Part shown: positions 43,320 through 52,606 of the stretch, one piece after another | Layout of the letters: every line of letters starts with the position of its first letter | Position numbering within the stretch: the first letter of the stretch is position 1 | NCBI GenBank assembly: GCA_964422925.1 | Contig: CAYRDC010000001.1 | Location: 1-64,000 of the forward strand | Source of the DNA: CAYRDC01 sp964422925 | GTDB taxonomy: Bacteria > Bacteroidota > Bacteroidia > Chitinophagales > S012-47 | Direction of reading: 5' to 3' | Length of the DNA: 64,000 bases | Program-made: the position numbers and the translations under genes | Notes under the pieces: model-generated | The model's database searches: none | What the model was told of the DNA's origin: nothing | What the model saw: the letters and a program-made list of their open reading frames with translations, nothing else

Positions 43320-45595
43320 TTCCGGTTTTCGGTTTCCTGGGCATCCACCACAGCAATGGATACCATATTGACAATTTCCTGCACGGAACTGCCTAATTGC
43401 AAAATATGCACAGGTTTTTTCAATCCCATCAATATGGGGCCTACCGCTTCGGCAGCGCCCAATACCTGGAGCAGCTTATAAGCAATATTCCCGGCTGAAA
43501 GATTAGGAAAGATCAGGGCATTGGTTTCTCCCTGAATCAGGTCACAGAACGGATAATTGTCGCGCAACAGTTCTTTGTCAAAGGCAAGATTTGCCTGGAC
43601 TTCCCCGTCTGCGCGGATATCAGGATAGCGCTCTTTGAAAAGCCTGACAGCCTCACTTACCTTGGAGGGTTCTTCTCCCTTGGCAGAGCCGAAATTGGAA
43701 TAGCTCAGGAAAGCAATATTCGGTTCAATATTGAATTTCCGGATTTCTTCCGCCATCAGGGCCGCTATGTTTACCAGGTCTTCAGCTGTCGGATTTACAT
43801 TAACCGTAGCATCTGCGAAAAACAATGGCCCCGTACGGGTGAGCATGATATACATTCCGGCCACTTTTATGTCCGGTTTTTCCGTGCCGATTATTTGCAA
43901 TGCCGGGCGAATGGTTTCCGGGTATTTTCGCGTAAGCCCGGAAATAAGCGCGTCTGCCTCACCGGTCTCGACCATCATAGTCGACAGATAATGGCGATCC
44001 GACATGATTTTTTTGGCTTCGTATCGGTTGAAGCCCTTCCGGCACCGTTTTTTGAAAAACAGCTTTCCGTATTCCTCCCGTTTGGCTTCCAGCTCCGGTC
44101 CGGCCGGGTCAATAATCGGTACATTCTTCAGGTCGAGATTATTTTCTTCAATAATTTGCCGAATCTTTTTCTTATCGCCCAGTAGAATGGGATGCGCTAT
44201 TCCATCATCCTTGACAATTTGGGCGGCTTTCAGGATTTTAAGACTTTCGGCTTCGGAGAATACGACTTTTTTCGGATTGCTTTTGGCCCGTTCGATCATA
44301 GACCGGATGATATGGTCATTGCTTCCAAGTCTTCTGCGAAGGGATTCCCGGTATTCATCCCAGTTTTTTATCGGTTTGCGTGCCACTCCACTTTCCATGG
44401 CTGCTTTGGCTACGGCCGGAGCGACTGTAGTCAGCAGCCTCGGGTCCAGTGGTTTGGGAATAATATAATCCTTGCCAAAGACAAGATTATTCTGATCGTA
44501 GGCAATGTTTACGACATCGGGTACGGGCTCTTTGGCCAACTTTGCCAGGGCATGAACCGCGGCCAGTTTCATTGCCTCATTGATCTCGGTACTTTCTACA
44601 TCCAGCGCTCCGCGGAAGATAAAAGGAAATCCGAGCACATTGTTCACCTGGTTTGGAAAGTCCGAACGTCCTGTAGCCATAATCAGGTCATCGCGGGTAT
44701 TCATGGCCAGGTTATAATCGATTTCCGGATCCGGATTGGCCAAGGCAAAAACAATAGGCCTTTTAGTCATAGTTTTCAGCATTTCAGGGGTAAGAACCCC
44801 CCCAACAGAAAGGCCCACAAATACATCCGCTCCTTTTACCGCTTCCGCAAGGGTGCGCTGTTTACCGCTGGTGGCAAATATTTTTTTGTACTCATTCAGG
44901 TCGTCACGGTCTTTATGCAATACCCCTTTGCTATCGGTCATAATGATGTGCTCGGGTTTTACCCCGAGGGAACAAAACAGTTTGGCGCAGGAAATCGATG
45001 CTGCCCCGGCTCCTGAAAATACTACCTTGATCCGGTCCATTTTTTTGTTACATAGCTCCACTGCGTTCAGCAGGGCTGCGGCTGTGATGATAGCCGTCCC
45101 ATGCTGATCGTCATGCATCACAGGGATATTCAGCTCTTTGCGCAGCCGCTTTTCTATGATAAAACATTCCGGTGCTTTAATGTCTTCCAGGTTTATGCCG
45201 CCAAAAGTGGGTTCCAGGGCCTTTACCACTTCTACAAATTCATCCGGATCGGTTTTGTTGATTTCAATGTCAAAAACATCGATGTCAGAGAAAATTTTGA
45301 ATAGCAAGCCCTTTCCTTCCATTACGGGTTTGGCGGCCAGCGGGCCGATATTGCCAAGGCCAAGCACAGCCGTCCCATTGGAAATAACCGCTACCAGGTT
45401 TCCCCTGGCAGTATATTTATAGACATCTTCAGGCTGCTTGTCAATTTCCAGACAGGGAAAGGCCACACCCGGGCTGTAAGCCAGGGAGAGGTCCCGCGAA
45501 GATTTGGTGCGTTTGGTGGGGATTACTTCAATTTTACCAGGCCTTCCGGAAGTATGATAATCCAATGCATCCTGCTTCCTGATTTTCTTTCCCAT
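43316..45595 (-). CDS. maeB: NADP-dependent malic enzyme with phosphotransacetylase-like domain
   Basis: 759 residues from ATG 45595 (the frame extends 19 codons upstream without family similarity). The N-terminal half (to about 420) is malic enzyme, converting malate to pyruvate and CO2: YSPGVAFPC, NGTAVLGLGNIG, and the nucleotide site VVFSGAGAASISCAKL. The C-terminal half (about 430-759) is a phosphate acetyl/butyryl-transferase-like domain (SYSNFGSAKGEEPSKV, QGETNALIFPNLSAGNIAYKL in two parts), which in E. coli MaeB serves regulation by metabolites and not catalysis. Complete, with no frameshift. Confidence 0.94.
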   Translation of the reverse strand: MGKKIRKQDALDYHTSGRPGKIEVIPTKRTKSSRDLSLAYSPGVAFPCLEIDKQPEDVYKYTARGNLVAVISNGTAVLGLGNIGPLAAKPVMEGKGLLFKIFSDIDVFDIEINKTDPDEFVEVVKALEPTFGGINLEDIKAPECFIIEKRLRKELNIPVMHDDQHGTAIITAAALLNAVELCNKKMDRIKVVFSGAGAASISCAKLFCSLGVKPEHIIMTDSKGVLHKDRDDLNEYKKIFATSGKQRTLAEAVKGADVFVGLSVGGVLTPEMLKTMTKRPIVFALANPDPEIDYNLAMNTRDDLIMATGRSDFPNQVNNVLGFPFIFRGALDVESTEINEAMKLAAVHALAKLAKEPVPDVVNIAYDQNNLVFGKDYIIPKPLDPRLLTTVAPAVAKAAMESGVARKPIKNWDEYRESLRRRLGSNDHIIRSMIERAKSNPKKVVFSEAESLKILKAAQIVKDDGIAHPILLGDKKKIRQIIEENNLDLKNVPIIDPAGPELEAKREEYGKLFFKKRCRKGFNRYEAKKIMSDRHYLSTMMVETGEADALISGLTRKYPETIRPALQIIGTEKPDIKVAGMYIMLTRTGPLFFADATVNVNPTAEDLVNIAALMAEEIRKFNIEPNIAFLSYSNFGSAKGEEPSKVSEAVRLFKERYPDIRADGEVQANLAFDKELLRDNYPFCDLIQGETNALIFPNLSAGNIAYKLLQVLGAAEAVGPILMGLKKPVHILQLGSSVQEIVNMVSIAVVDAQETENRK

Positions 45596-45632
45596 AATAT
45601 TAGGTTTACATGTTGGAATGTCAATTGGAGAA

Positions 45633-46013
45633 TTATTCAAATATACCTTCATCCCTGATGATCAGCAGTATAGCCGACTGGGGAACGATCACATATTTCT
45701 CCTGCCGGAATTCGATTTCATAGGCATGCTTTTTCAGGTAAATCGCCAGGTCTCCTTCCCTGGCCTGAAGGGGAATATATTTTACGGATTCATTCCTGGG
45801 TTTCCAGTCTTCGTCTTCTTCCGGGCTTGGAATAGGATATCCAGGTCCTGTTTTCAGAATGTAACCACTGCGGACTTCCTCCCGTTCATGTACCCCGGGA
45901 GGCAGGTAAAGGCCTGTACTGGTTTTAGATTCGGCTTCGCGGGGCTTTATTAATACCCGGTCGCCTATTACTATGAATTCCGTTAAATCCTGGTTCGGGA
46001 TATCCATATTCAT
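45633..46013 (-). CDS. GroES-like co-chaperone family protein
   Basis: About 126 residues from ATG 46013 (or 46007). The GroES fold is recognisable by VIGDRVLIKPREAESKT and TGLYLPPG, and by IVPQSAILLI near the end. The region between is unusual: an acidic, proline-rich stretch (IPSPEEDEDWKPRNES) and a longer second half, where true GroES has its roof loop and about 95 residues in total. No groEL is adjacent. It may work with other partners. It lies 38 bp upstream of maeB. Confidence 0.78.
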   Translation of the reverse strand: MNMDIPNQDLTEFIVIGDRVLIKPREAESKTSTGLYLPPGVHEREEVRSGYILKTGPGYPIPSPEEDEDWKPRNESVKYIPLQAREGDLAIYLKKHAYEIEFRQEKYVIVPQSAILLIIRDEGIFE

Positions 46014-46108
46014 CAGGCAAAGGTAGTGGCTTAAACGGGAATTTTTCGAGAACAAAAATCACCTATTGAGGAAGTCATCAGATTTTTTACGCTAAATGAC
46101 CGGGAGAA

Positions 46109-47233
46109 TTACAAAGACAGCGTACTGCAAATTGCTTCCAGTTCACGAAGGTATTTATGCTTCTCAAGGCCGGCCGCATATAAAAATATGTCTATCATAA
46201 TCACCCGTTTATTAATACTGTCCTGGTAGGAATAATTTACAAAAGGCCCGCCCATGAACGGGTTATCGAGCCGCCATAGCCCACGGGTTTCCAACCAAAG
46301 CTTTCCGTTTATTTTCACCTTTTTCTGAAAAACCGGCCGCAGGATATCAGTATACATGACATACTCCGGAGCAGCTCCATGCACATGACGGGCAGCTATG
46401 CTGTCGCGCAAAATGATAATCCCGGGAGCTAATAATGGCGGACCCACACTGTCCGGGCGGGCAAGTACCACTCCGCTGGTATCATTCTCCGTCTCGGGCA
46501 GAAAACTGATCAGAAGGTTTTGTTTTACCTCTTTCAGGATATTGCCTTTTTTATCGTTGAAATAAGATTCTTTACGGAACCAGTAAAATCCCTGCTTTTC
46601 CGTGATGGGCAGGTAATCAGCCGGGATGCGGATATGCAAACCCCATTTTTCCTGTATGGTTCGCTGTTCCTGCCTGCGCTCTCCATGCGAGAAAATGGCG
46701 CTCGCCACATGCGAAGTTTCGAAATTGCGCACTTTTTCAAAAAGGACATCTCCCTGGTACATCAGTCGGTGAATAATGTCCTCACGGTCAGGGCCGAAAC
46801 AATACAGCACCTGTTGAGGCCGGGCATACACGTTTTTGCGGGACACAAAATAAAACCCCGTATCCGCCAGGGCGCGGTCCAACTCGCTGCCCAATGTATC
46901 TTTTATGAGTGAAGTAACGGGGCCTTTTTCATTCAGCGGGCTGCAAAACATAATGTTCCGGTAATTGGCCAGCAAGTCCCGCGCTCCCTTGAACTGGCTG
47001 TATTTCTTGATACGGAGCCGGATATAGGGTTCATACTGCGGAAGGCCCGGATAAGGCTGCATGAAAAAATACACCAGGGTATCGGAAAACTCGGTCTTCA
47101 CCAGGTCATCGTTCAAAACGACCAGCAGCTCATCCACCGAGCCGCCCGATGCCGGCAATTCGTTTTTATGGTATTCTTCACAGGAAACCAGGGAGATAAC
47201 CAGCAGGATTGCAATCCAGAATAGTTTCTTCAT
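46109..47233 (-). CDS. DUF4837 family lipoprotein
   Basis: 374 residues from ATG 47233, which gives a lipoprotein signal (LLVISLVSC, lipid on C18). The pattern SGGSVDELLVVLNDD followed by long alpha-beta segments and RGLWRLDNPFMGGPFVNY matches the DUF4837 family of Bacteroidota. The role is unknown. It probably sits in the outer membrane. It starts 5 bp after the stop of the lytic transglycosylase gene, so a peptidoglycan-related role is possible but unproven. Confidence 0.82.
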   Translation of the reverse strand: MKKLFWIAILLVISLVSCEEYHKNELPASGGSVDELLVVLNDDLVKTEFSDTLVYFFMQPYPGLPQYEPYIRLRIKKYSQFKGARDLLANYRNIMFCSPLNEKGPVTSLIKDTLGSELDRALADTGFYFVSRKNVYARPQQVLYCFGPDREDIIHRLMYQGDVLFEKVRNFETSHVASAIFSHGERRQEQRTIQEKWGLHIRIPADYLPITEKQGFYWFRKESYFNDKKGNILKEVKQNLLISFLPETENDTSGVVLARPDSVGPPLLAPGIIILRDSIAARHVHGAAPEYVMYTDILRPVFQKKVKINGKLWLETRGLWRLDNPFMGGPFVNYSYQDSINKRVIMIDIFLYAAGLEKHKYLRELEAICSTLSL

Positions 47234-47237
47234 TTCT

Positions 47238-48821
47238 TCAGATAATAATCTTAATGACCACACCGGGCTTAATGGATTTCAGGTCAGTGATATTGTTGAT
47301 GCGTTTGATGTCTTCCACTGTGTTCTTGGGATATTTGTTGGCAATGTCCCAAAGCGTATCTCCCGGTTTGATGGTGTAATACATGTATTTAACCGGTTTG
47401 TTGCTCCGCGTAGCGCTGCTGCCTGACGTACCCGTATAGCGGGTTTTGGAGTCAGCCGCCTGCTTTTGTTCAAAGCTGAGGTTATCAATATTTCGGTACC
47501 TGGCAAGCTGGTCCTTGGGGACATATACGGTCAGTTTCTGGCCGACACGGATGGTAGTGCCCCGGATATTGTTCCACCATTTCAGATCGCTTACTTTACA
47601 GTCATACCATTCGGCTATATAGCTCAGGTTATCCCCGCTTTTAACAGTATACACCAGCTTGGTCTTATTACTCAGGTCAGGAGGCTGGTAGCTGTAATGG
47701 TAGCTGTTTTGCGTGGCAGTGGGTTCCGGATTTTCATTGGTTTCAGCCGGTATTTTTTCTTCATGACTGGCAAAGCGGACCGGCAGGGTATTTTTAAACA
47801 AGTTTTCCTTCTTGGCTTCATACACCGGCACTTTGGCAGCAGGAAGGCGCAGGGCATAGGGTTCATTGCTCAAGGCAATTTCCTGTCGCTTGAGGGCCGG
47901 ATTCAGGAAAGTCAGGTCTTCCACGTCCATGCCTATGGAGTCGGCAATTGTCCGGAGGCTGATATTCCGGTTGATATGGACCGTGTCGACCACGATATCG
48001 AACAATTCACTGTGTACGGGATGCAGATTGTGTTCCCGGTAGTAAGACATAACATAGGTAGCCGCAATAAAAGCAGGCACATAGCCCCGGGTTTCGCGCG
48101 GCAGGTATTTGCGTATCGCCCAGTAATCGGTTTTTCCCCCGGAGCGCCTGATGGCTTTGTTCACGTTGCCCGGGCCACTGTTGTAAGCGGCCAACACCAG
48201 GCTCCAGTCTCCATACAGATCGTAAAGATCCTTGAGGAACCGGGCCGCAGCGTCCGTGGCCAGGTATGGGTCCCTCCGCTCGTCCACATAAGAATTGATT
48301 TTCAAGCCGTACATGCGCCCGGTGGTGTACATAAACTGCCACAATCCGGTAGCGCCTGCCCGGCTTACCGCGTGCGGATTCAGCGCGGATTCGATAATCG
48401 GCAGGTATTTCAGCTCCAGGGGCAGGTTGTAGCGGTCCAGAGCTTCTTCAAACACAGGAAAATAGTATGAGGCGAGGCCCAGCATATAATTCACCTGCTG
48501 GCGTTTTTTCAGCGTATACAGGTCGATATACTGCCGCACGATATTATTGTAAACCAGTTGGATGGGAGATGGTATCCGGTTGAGCCGTTCGTAATAGACC
48601 GAGTCCGGGAACACCGGCACATCTGCCTGATTTTCCGCAGCGGCCGGTTCGGGCCCGGATTGCAGGCTTTTCGTTCTGAACCATACATTGGTCAGACTGT
48701 CAATGGCATCGATGATGGCCTGGTTGGCTTCCGCGTTGACCGTGTCGGGCGGTTGCTGGCCATGCAAATCAACCGATTGGCTCAGGACCAGGAGAAACAG
48801 GATGGATAAAATCTTTCGCAT
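47238..48821 (-). CDS. MltD-like lytic transglycosylase with LysM domains
   Basis: 527 residues. A signal peptide (to about residue 22) precedes a catalytic SLT domain (about 125-290) with the active glutamate E144 (PIIESALNPHAVS), GATGLWQFM and AAYNSGPGNVNKAIR. Two C-terminal LysM domains follow, at about 395-440 (YTVKSGDNLSYIAEWYDC) and 480-525 (YTIKPGDTLWDIANKYP), for binding glycan strands. The enzyme cleaves peptidoglycan, leaving 1,6-anhydro ends. It lies in a cluster with an EnvC-like activator and several lipoproteins. Confidence 0.93.
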   Translation of the reverse strand: MRKILSILFLLVLSQSVDLHGQQPPDTVNAEANQAIIDAIDSLTNVWFRTKSLQSGPEPAAAENQADVPVFPDSVYYERLNRIPSPIQLVYNNIVRQYIDLYTLKKRQQVNYMLGLASYYFPVFEEALDRYNLPLELKYLPIIESALNPHAVSRAGATGLWQFMYTTGRMYGLKINSYVDERRDPYLATDAAARFLKDLYDLYGDWSLVLAAYNSGPGNVNKAIRRSGGKTDYWAIRKYLPRETRGYVPAFIAATYVMSYYREHNLHPVHSELFDIVVDTVHINRNISLRTIADSIGMDVEDLTFLNPALKRQEIALSNEPYALRLPAAKVPVYEAKKENLFKNTLPVRFASHEEKIPAETNENPEPTATQNSYHYSYQPPDLSNKTKLVYTVKSGDNLSYIAEWYDCKVSDLKWWNNIRGTTIRVGQKLTVYVPKDQLARYRNIDNLSFEQKQAADSKTRYTGTSGSSATRSNKPVKYMYYTIKPGDTLWDIANKYPKNTVEDIKRINNITDLKSIKPGVVIKIII

Positions 48822-48913
48822 AAATAATTGCTTACCAAAGATAATTATTTGAATAACTTCCGGATTCCTGATTTATTGGATTGGGCTGCAAATTTACGGC
48901 CTGCCGCAAAATA

Positions 48914-50359
48914 TCACGGAATGGTGCATGTCTGGCCAAAATGCCGCATCAGGTAATCCGACACCGCCAGCAGCCGGTCTTCGCGGAACGGGCCGGCCAT
49001 TACCTGCAGGCCAAACGGCAGCCCGGAAGTATTAGATCCCACCGGCAGCGAAATGGCCGGGATGCCTGCTAAATTGGCTTGTACCGTAAACATATCGGTC
49101 AGGTACATGGCTATAGGATTGCCTGAGCGTTCTCCCAGCCGGAAAGCCGTGGAAGCCGCCACCGGGGATAATACAAAATCATACTTCTCAAACTGACTGA
49201 AAGTCCAGTCCTGGATCAGCCTGCGCACTTTCTGGCCTTGCTTGTAATAAGCATCGTAATATCCGGCACTCAATACAAAGGTGCCCATCATGATCCGCCT
49301 TTTCACCTCCTGGCCAAACCCTTCAGAGCGGGACATCCTGAATACCTCTTCCATGTTTTTAGCTTCCGGGTGGCGAAACCCGTAATGCACCCCGTCATAA
49401 CGGGCCAGGTTGGAAGAAGCCTCAGCCGTGGTCAGGATATAATAGGCCGGAACCACATAAGGCAGCAAAGGCATTTCAACCGGTTCCACAGTATGGCCTT
49501 CCTGTTCCAGCCAGCCGGTTATTTCTTTCAGCCGGTCATGTATTTCCGGGGCAAGTTTCGGGTTTTCCATGGCTTCTTTCAGAACGGCAAACCGCGCTTT
49601 TTCCCCGAAGGCTAATTGCCTGGTGTATTCCGGAACCGGTTCATCAGAAGCCGTGCTGTCGTAGCCATCGGGCCCGGCCATGATTTCAAGCAGCGAGGCA
49701 CAGTCTTCCACACTCCGGGCCAGTAACCCGATCTGGTCAAAGCTGGAAGCATAGGCCAGCAAGCCGTAGCGGGAGATGCGCCCATAGGTTGGTTTCAGAC
49801 CGACCACTCCGCAAAAAGAAGCCGGCAGCCGGACAGACCCCCCGGTATCGCTTCCCAGGGCAGCCAGGCACAAGCCAGCCTGTACGGCCACAGCAGAGCC
49901 ACCGGACGAGCCACCGGCCACCCGTTCCGGGTTCAGGGCGTTGCGCACCGGGCCGTAAAAAGAATTTTCATTGCTGCTGCCCATGGCAAACTCGTCACAG
50001 TTTAACCGCCCGATAATGAGTGCTCCGGCATCCAGCAGGCGCTGAATAACCGTGGCATGGTAAACCGACCGGAAATCCTTTAAAATGCGCGATGCAGCCG
50101 ATACGCCATGGTCTTTCTGGCAAATCACATCCTTAACCCCTATCACGGCCCCGGTCAAGGGTTTCCAATTGCCTGAAGCGATACCGGCATCAATCGAACC
50201 GGCAGCTGCCAGGGCTTCTTCGCGGTACACTTCCACAAAAACATTCAGGGACTGATAGCGGTCGATACGGTCCAGGTAGCCTTCCACCACTTGGCGCATG
50301 GTGATATGGCCGGCAGCAAGGTCTTCCCGTATTTCGGCAAGGCTATTGTACAGTTTCAA
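48914..50359 (-). CDS. gatA: Asp-tRNA(Asn)/Glu-tRNA(Gln) amidotransferase subunit A
   Basis: 481 residues. The amidase subunit that releases ammonia from glutamine for the amidation of mischarged tRNA. The Ser-cisSer-Lys triad is K76 (GVKDVIC), S151 (AGGSSGGS) and S175 (DTGGSVRLPA), three positions below the usual numbering. gatB and gatC are not in the window. It lies 22 bp downstream of tatA. Length and motifs are complete. Confidence 0.95.
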   Translation of the reverse strand: MKLYNSLAEIREDLAAGHITMRQVVEGYLDRIDRYQSLNVFVEVYREEALAAAGSIDAGIASGNWKPLTGAVIGVKDVICQKDHGVSAASRILKDFRSVYHATVIQRLLDAGALIIGRLNCDEFAMGSSNENSFYGPVRNALNPERVAGGSSGGSAVAVQAGLCLAALGSDTGGSVRLPASFCGVVGLKPTYGRISRYGLLAYASSFDQIGLLARSVEDCASLLEIMAGPDGYDSTASDEPVPEYTRQLAFGEKARFAVLKEAMENPKLAPEIHDRLKEITGWLEQEGHTVEPVEMPLLPYVVPAYYILTTAEASSNLARYDGVHYGFRHPEAKNMEEVFRMSRSEGFGQEVKRRIMMGTFVLSAGYYDAYYKQGQKVRRLIQDWTFSQFEKYDFVLSPVAASTAFRLGERSGNPIAMYLTDMFTVQANLAGIPAISLPVGSNTSGLPFGLQVMAGPFREDRLLAVSDYLMRHFGQTCTIP

Positions 50360-50381
50360 GATAACAGTCGGATTTTATTGG

Positions 50382-50615
50382 CTATTCCTTGTTCCCGGCA
50401 TTGTCCGGAAGCTCTTTTTTGGCATCAGCTTCCCTCATTCCTTCCTTGATTTCTTCTTCGATATTCGCCCGGGCATTGTTAAACTCCCGGATCCCTTTGC
50501 CCAATCCGCGCATCAGTTCCGGGATTTTTCGCCCGCCAAAAAGCAAAATAATGGCGAACAATATAACGATCCACTCGCTGCCACCTGGAAGCCCGAACAA
50601 AAAAACTGTGCTCAT
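50382..50615 (-). CDS. tatA: twin-arginine translocase subunit TatA/E
   Basis: 77 residues: one N-terminal membrane helix (about 9-21, WIVILFAIILLFG), then the FGGRKIPELMRGLGKGIREF hinge and amphipathic helix, then a short charged tail. This is the standard TatA/TatE layout; the subunit forms the pore for folded proteins. tatC is not in the window. Confidence 0.92.
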   Translation of the reverse strand: MSTVFLFGLPGGSEWIVILFAIILLFGGRKIPELMRGLGKGIREFNNARANIEEEIKEGMREADAKKELPDNAGNKE

Positions 50616-50667
50616 GATGAATGATTTAAGAAAGCAAAATTAGGGCGATCTGCCCAATAAACAAAGC

Positions 50668-51867
50668 TTAGCGGTAAATCCACAAAGCGGGGTTCATCAG
50701 GGTTTGACCTTTCCAGATTTCCAGGTGCACTTCCGAAGAATTTTCCTGCTCGTTAAACCAGGCCCGGCCGATTTGCTGCTTGGTGCTTACCTTGTCGCCT
50801 TCCTTCACATACACCTCGTCCAGCATCGTGTACACCGTATAATACTCCCCGTGGTTGATGATGATGCCGTTATGAAACACGGGGCTATAAAAAACCGTGG
50901 CCACGGTTCCCTGGAAAACCGCCCGCACCGGGGCATGGCGGGTCGTGGAAATATCAATCCCGTTGTTGTTTTCATACACGGGCGGGTCGCGCAATACCGG
51001 ATGCAGTTTTTTTCCGAATCCACGGATGATGGTACCCCGTTCCACCGGCCAGGGCAATTTCCCTTTATTGCTGACAAATTCCGAACTCAATGCCCTGGCT
51101 TCCGGGGTCAGCGAAAAGGTGGATGCGCTGCCCGAATTTTTCTTATTGGCTTCCGCGATCAGCCGTGCAATTTGCTGGTTCAGCTGGGCCGCTGCGGCTT
51201 CTTTTTTCCTTACTTCAGCCAGGTAACGGGCTTCTTCACTCTGATAGCAATTTACCTTCTGCCTTAACTCCCGCTGCTCCATGCCCAGTTCCTTTTTCTG
51301 CTCCCACTCGGCATTCAACAACTGGCTCTTTTCATCCCGTTTCTGCTGCAACAAGGCAATTTTCCGCTGCAGCGACTCCTGGGTTTTGCTGATAAGCTCC
51401 GCCTGTTCTTTCCTGAATTCTGAAAATCTTTTTAAATAGGTGATCCGCTTCAGGGCATCGTTGAAATCATCCGATGCAAATACGAACAACAGCCGGTTGT
51501 AACTGTTTTGGTTCACGTAAGCCTGGTAAACCAAAGCCGCATAGGACTCCTTCATCTTCTCCAGGTCTTCCTGCATGGTCTGGATAACCGTGGCAGTTTC
51601 TGCAATTTGACGGTTAATGGCCCGGACCTGGGCGTTGATATTGGCAATCATTGCCTTGCGGACTTCAATCTGCTTGTTCAGCGTTTCCAGTTCTGTCAGG
51701 GAGCTGGTTTTTTTCTTCCTGATTTCAGAAATTTTCTGCTTGGTGAAATTGATTTCCCGGGCCAGTTGCTCCTGTTCGGCTTTCAGCTTTTCCAGGTTGT
51801 CCTGCCCAGATACCATCAGGGGCAGGAAAAACAGCATAAGCCATACGTATTTAGTCAATCTTTTCAT
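50668..51867 (-). CDS. EnvC-like murein hydrolase activator (M23 fold)
   Basis: 399 residues. A signal peptide (to about residue 21) is followed by long coiled coils (about 22-250), as in EnvC, and a C-terminal LytM/M23 domain (about 275-399). The zinc ligands of active M23 peptidases are not conserved: the HxGxD position reads NNGID, and the final HxH reads VHLEI. This matches EnvC-type proteins, which switch on cell-division amidases and have no activity of their own. It overlaps the DUF4292 gene by 17 bp, so translation is coupled. Confidence 0.9.
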   Translation of the reverse strand: MKRLTKYVWLMLFFLPLMVSGQDNLEKLKAEQEQLAREINFTKQKISEIRKKKTSSLTELETLNKQIEVRKAMIANINAQVRAINRQIAETATVIQTMQEDLEKMKESYAALVYQAYVNQNSYNRLLFVFASDDFNDALKRITYLKRFSEFRKEQAELISKTQESLQRKIALLQQKRDEKSQLLNAEWEQKKELGMEQRELRQKVNCYQSEEARYLAEVRKKEAAAAQLNQQIARLIAEANKKNSGSASTFSLTPEARALSSEFVSNKGKLPWPVERGTIIRGFGKKLHPVLRDPPVYENNNGIDISTTRHAPVRAVFQGTVATVFYSPVFHNGIIINHGEYYTVYTMLDEVYVKEGDKVSTKQQIGRAWFNEQENSSEVHLEIWKGQTLMNPALWIYR

Positions 51868-52606
51868 AATTCTGGTTTACCTTAAACGGGTACCTCAGTT
51901 TCTGGTCGAAACGGACTTTTGACAATTCAATGCTAAGATTGACGGTTTGGTCTCCCCGGATGGTTACGTAGCGCTGAAGGCTGATGTTTTGGTTTTCCAC
52001 CGGTTCATATTTATCGAAAACCATATCGATAAACCGGTTATTGGCATCGTCTCTGAGGGCGATTTTACGAATCATAAACGATGCCGGATCAATAAAAGTA
52101 TGCACGCCTATGTCATACCAGGCACCTGCCAGGATATAATAATTGTTACTTTTATTCAGTTCCAGGCGGTCCGGATCATCGATAATCATTTGACCGGCCA
52201 GGAGCTTTTCAAGGGAGGAAAAATCCACCGGTGTGCCGGCCAGGAAACTGATGTAGTCAAACGGCTTGGCATAGTACACTTTGTGCACCTTGTCGAGAAA
52301 TTTCAGGCTATCCGGAGTCAGCAGCACCCTACCCACTTCGATCCCAAAGGATACCGTTACCGAAGCCCAGATGACACTGTCTTTCCGGATCCGGAAGTTC
52401 ACTTTGAAATGAGTGGTTTCCCCGTTGGCATTCCAGTCAATTTTCGCTTTTCCGGAATAAGTCTGGTAATAGGGCGTATTGCGGATGGTTTTTTGCACTA
52501 ATTCCTTTTTGGCAAAATCCCGGGAATGGGAAGTGTTTACCTGGAAGGTTTTGCAGGCAATTGACAACAGGAGCATGATCCAGACCGATAGTTTTCCTTT
52601 ATTCAT
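51851..52606 (-). CDS. DUF4292 family lipoprotein
   Basis: 251 residues from ATG 52606, giving a lipoprotein signal (IMLLLSIAC, lipid on C18). The body is beta-rich (YQTYSGKAKIDWNANGETTHFKV split around NANG, DSVIWASVTVSFGIEVGR), a pattern of LolA/LolB-like or DUF4292 proteins, which could handle a hydrophobic ligand. Function is unproven. It overlaps the TPR lipoprotein gene upstream by 8 bp and the EnvC-like gene downstream by 17 bp. Confidence 0.82.
   Translation of the reverse strand: MNKGKLSVWIMLLLSIACKTFQVNTSHSRDFAKKELVQKTIRNTPYYQTYSGKAKIDWNANGETTHFKVNFRIRKDSVIWASVTVSFGIEVGRVLLTPDSLKFLDKVHKVYYAKPFDYISFLAGTPVDFSSLEKLLAGQMIIDDPDRLELNKSNNYYILAGAWYDIGVHTFIDPASFMIRKIALRDDANNRFIDMVFDKYEPVENQNISLQRYVTIRGDQTVNLSIELSKVRFDQKLRYPFKVNQNYEKID

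Noticed and set aside
47466..48470. 334-codon open frame opposite the MltD-like gene
   Set aside because: Shadow of the transglycosylase, whose motifs are complete.
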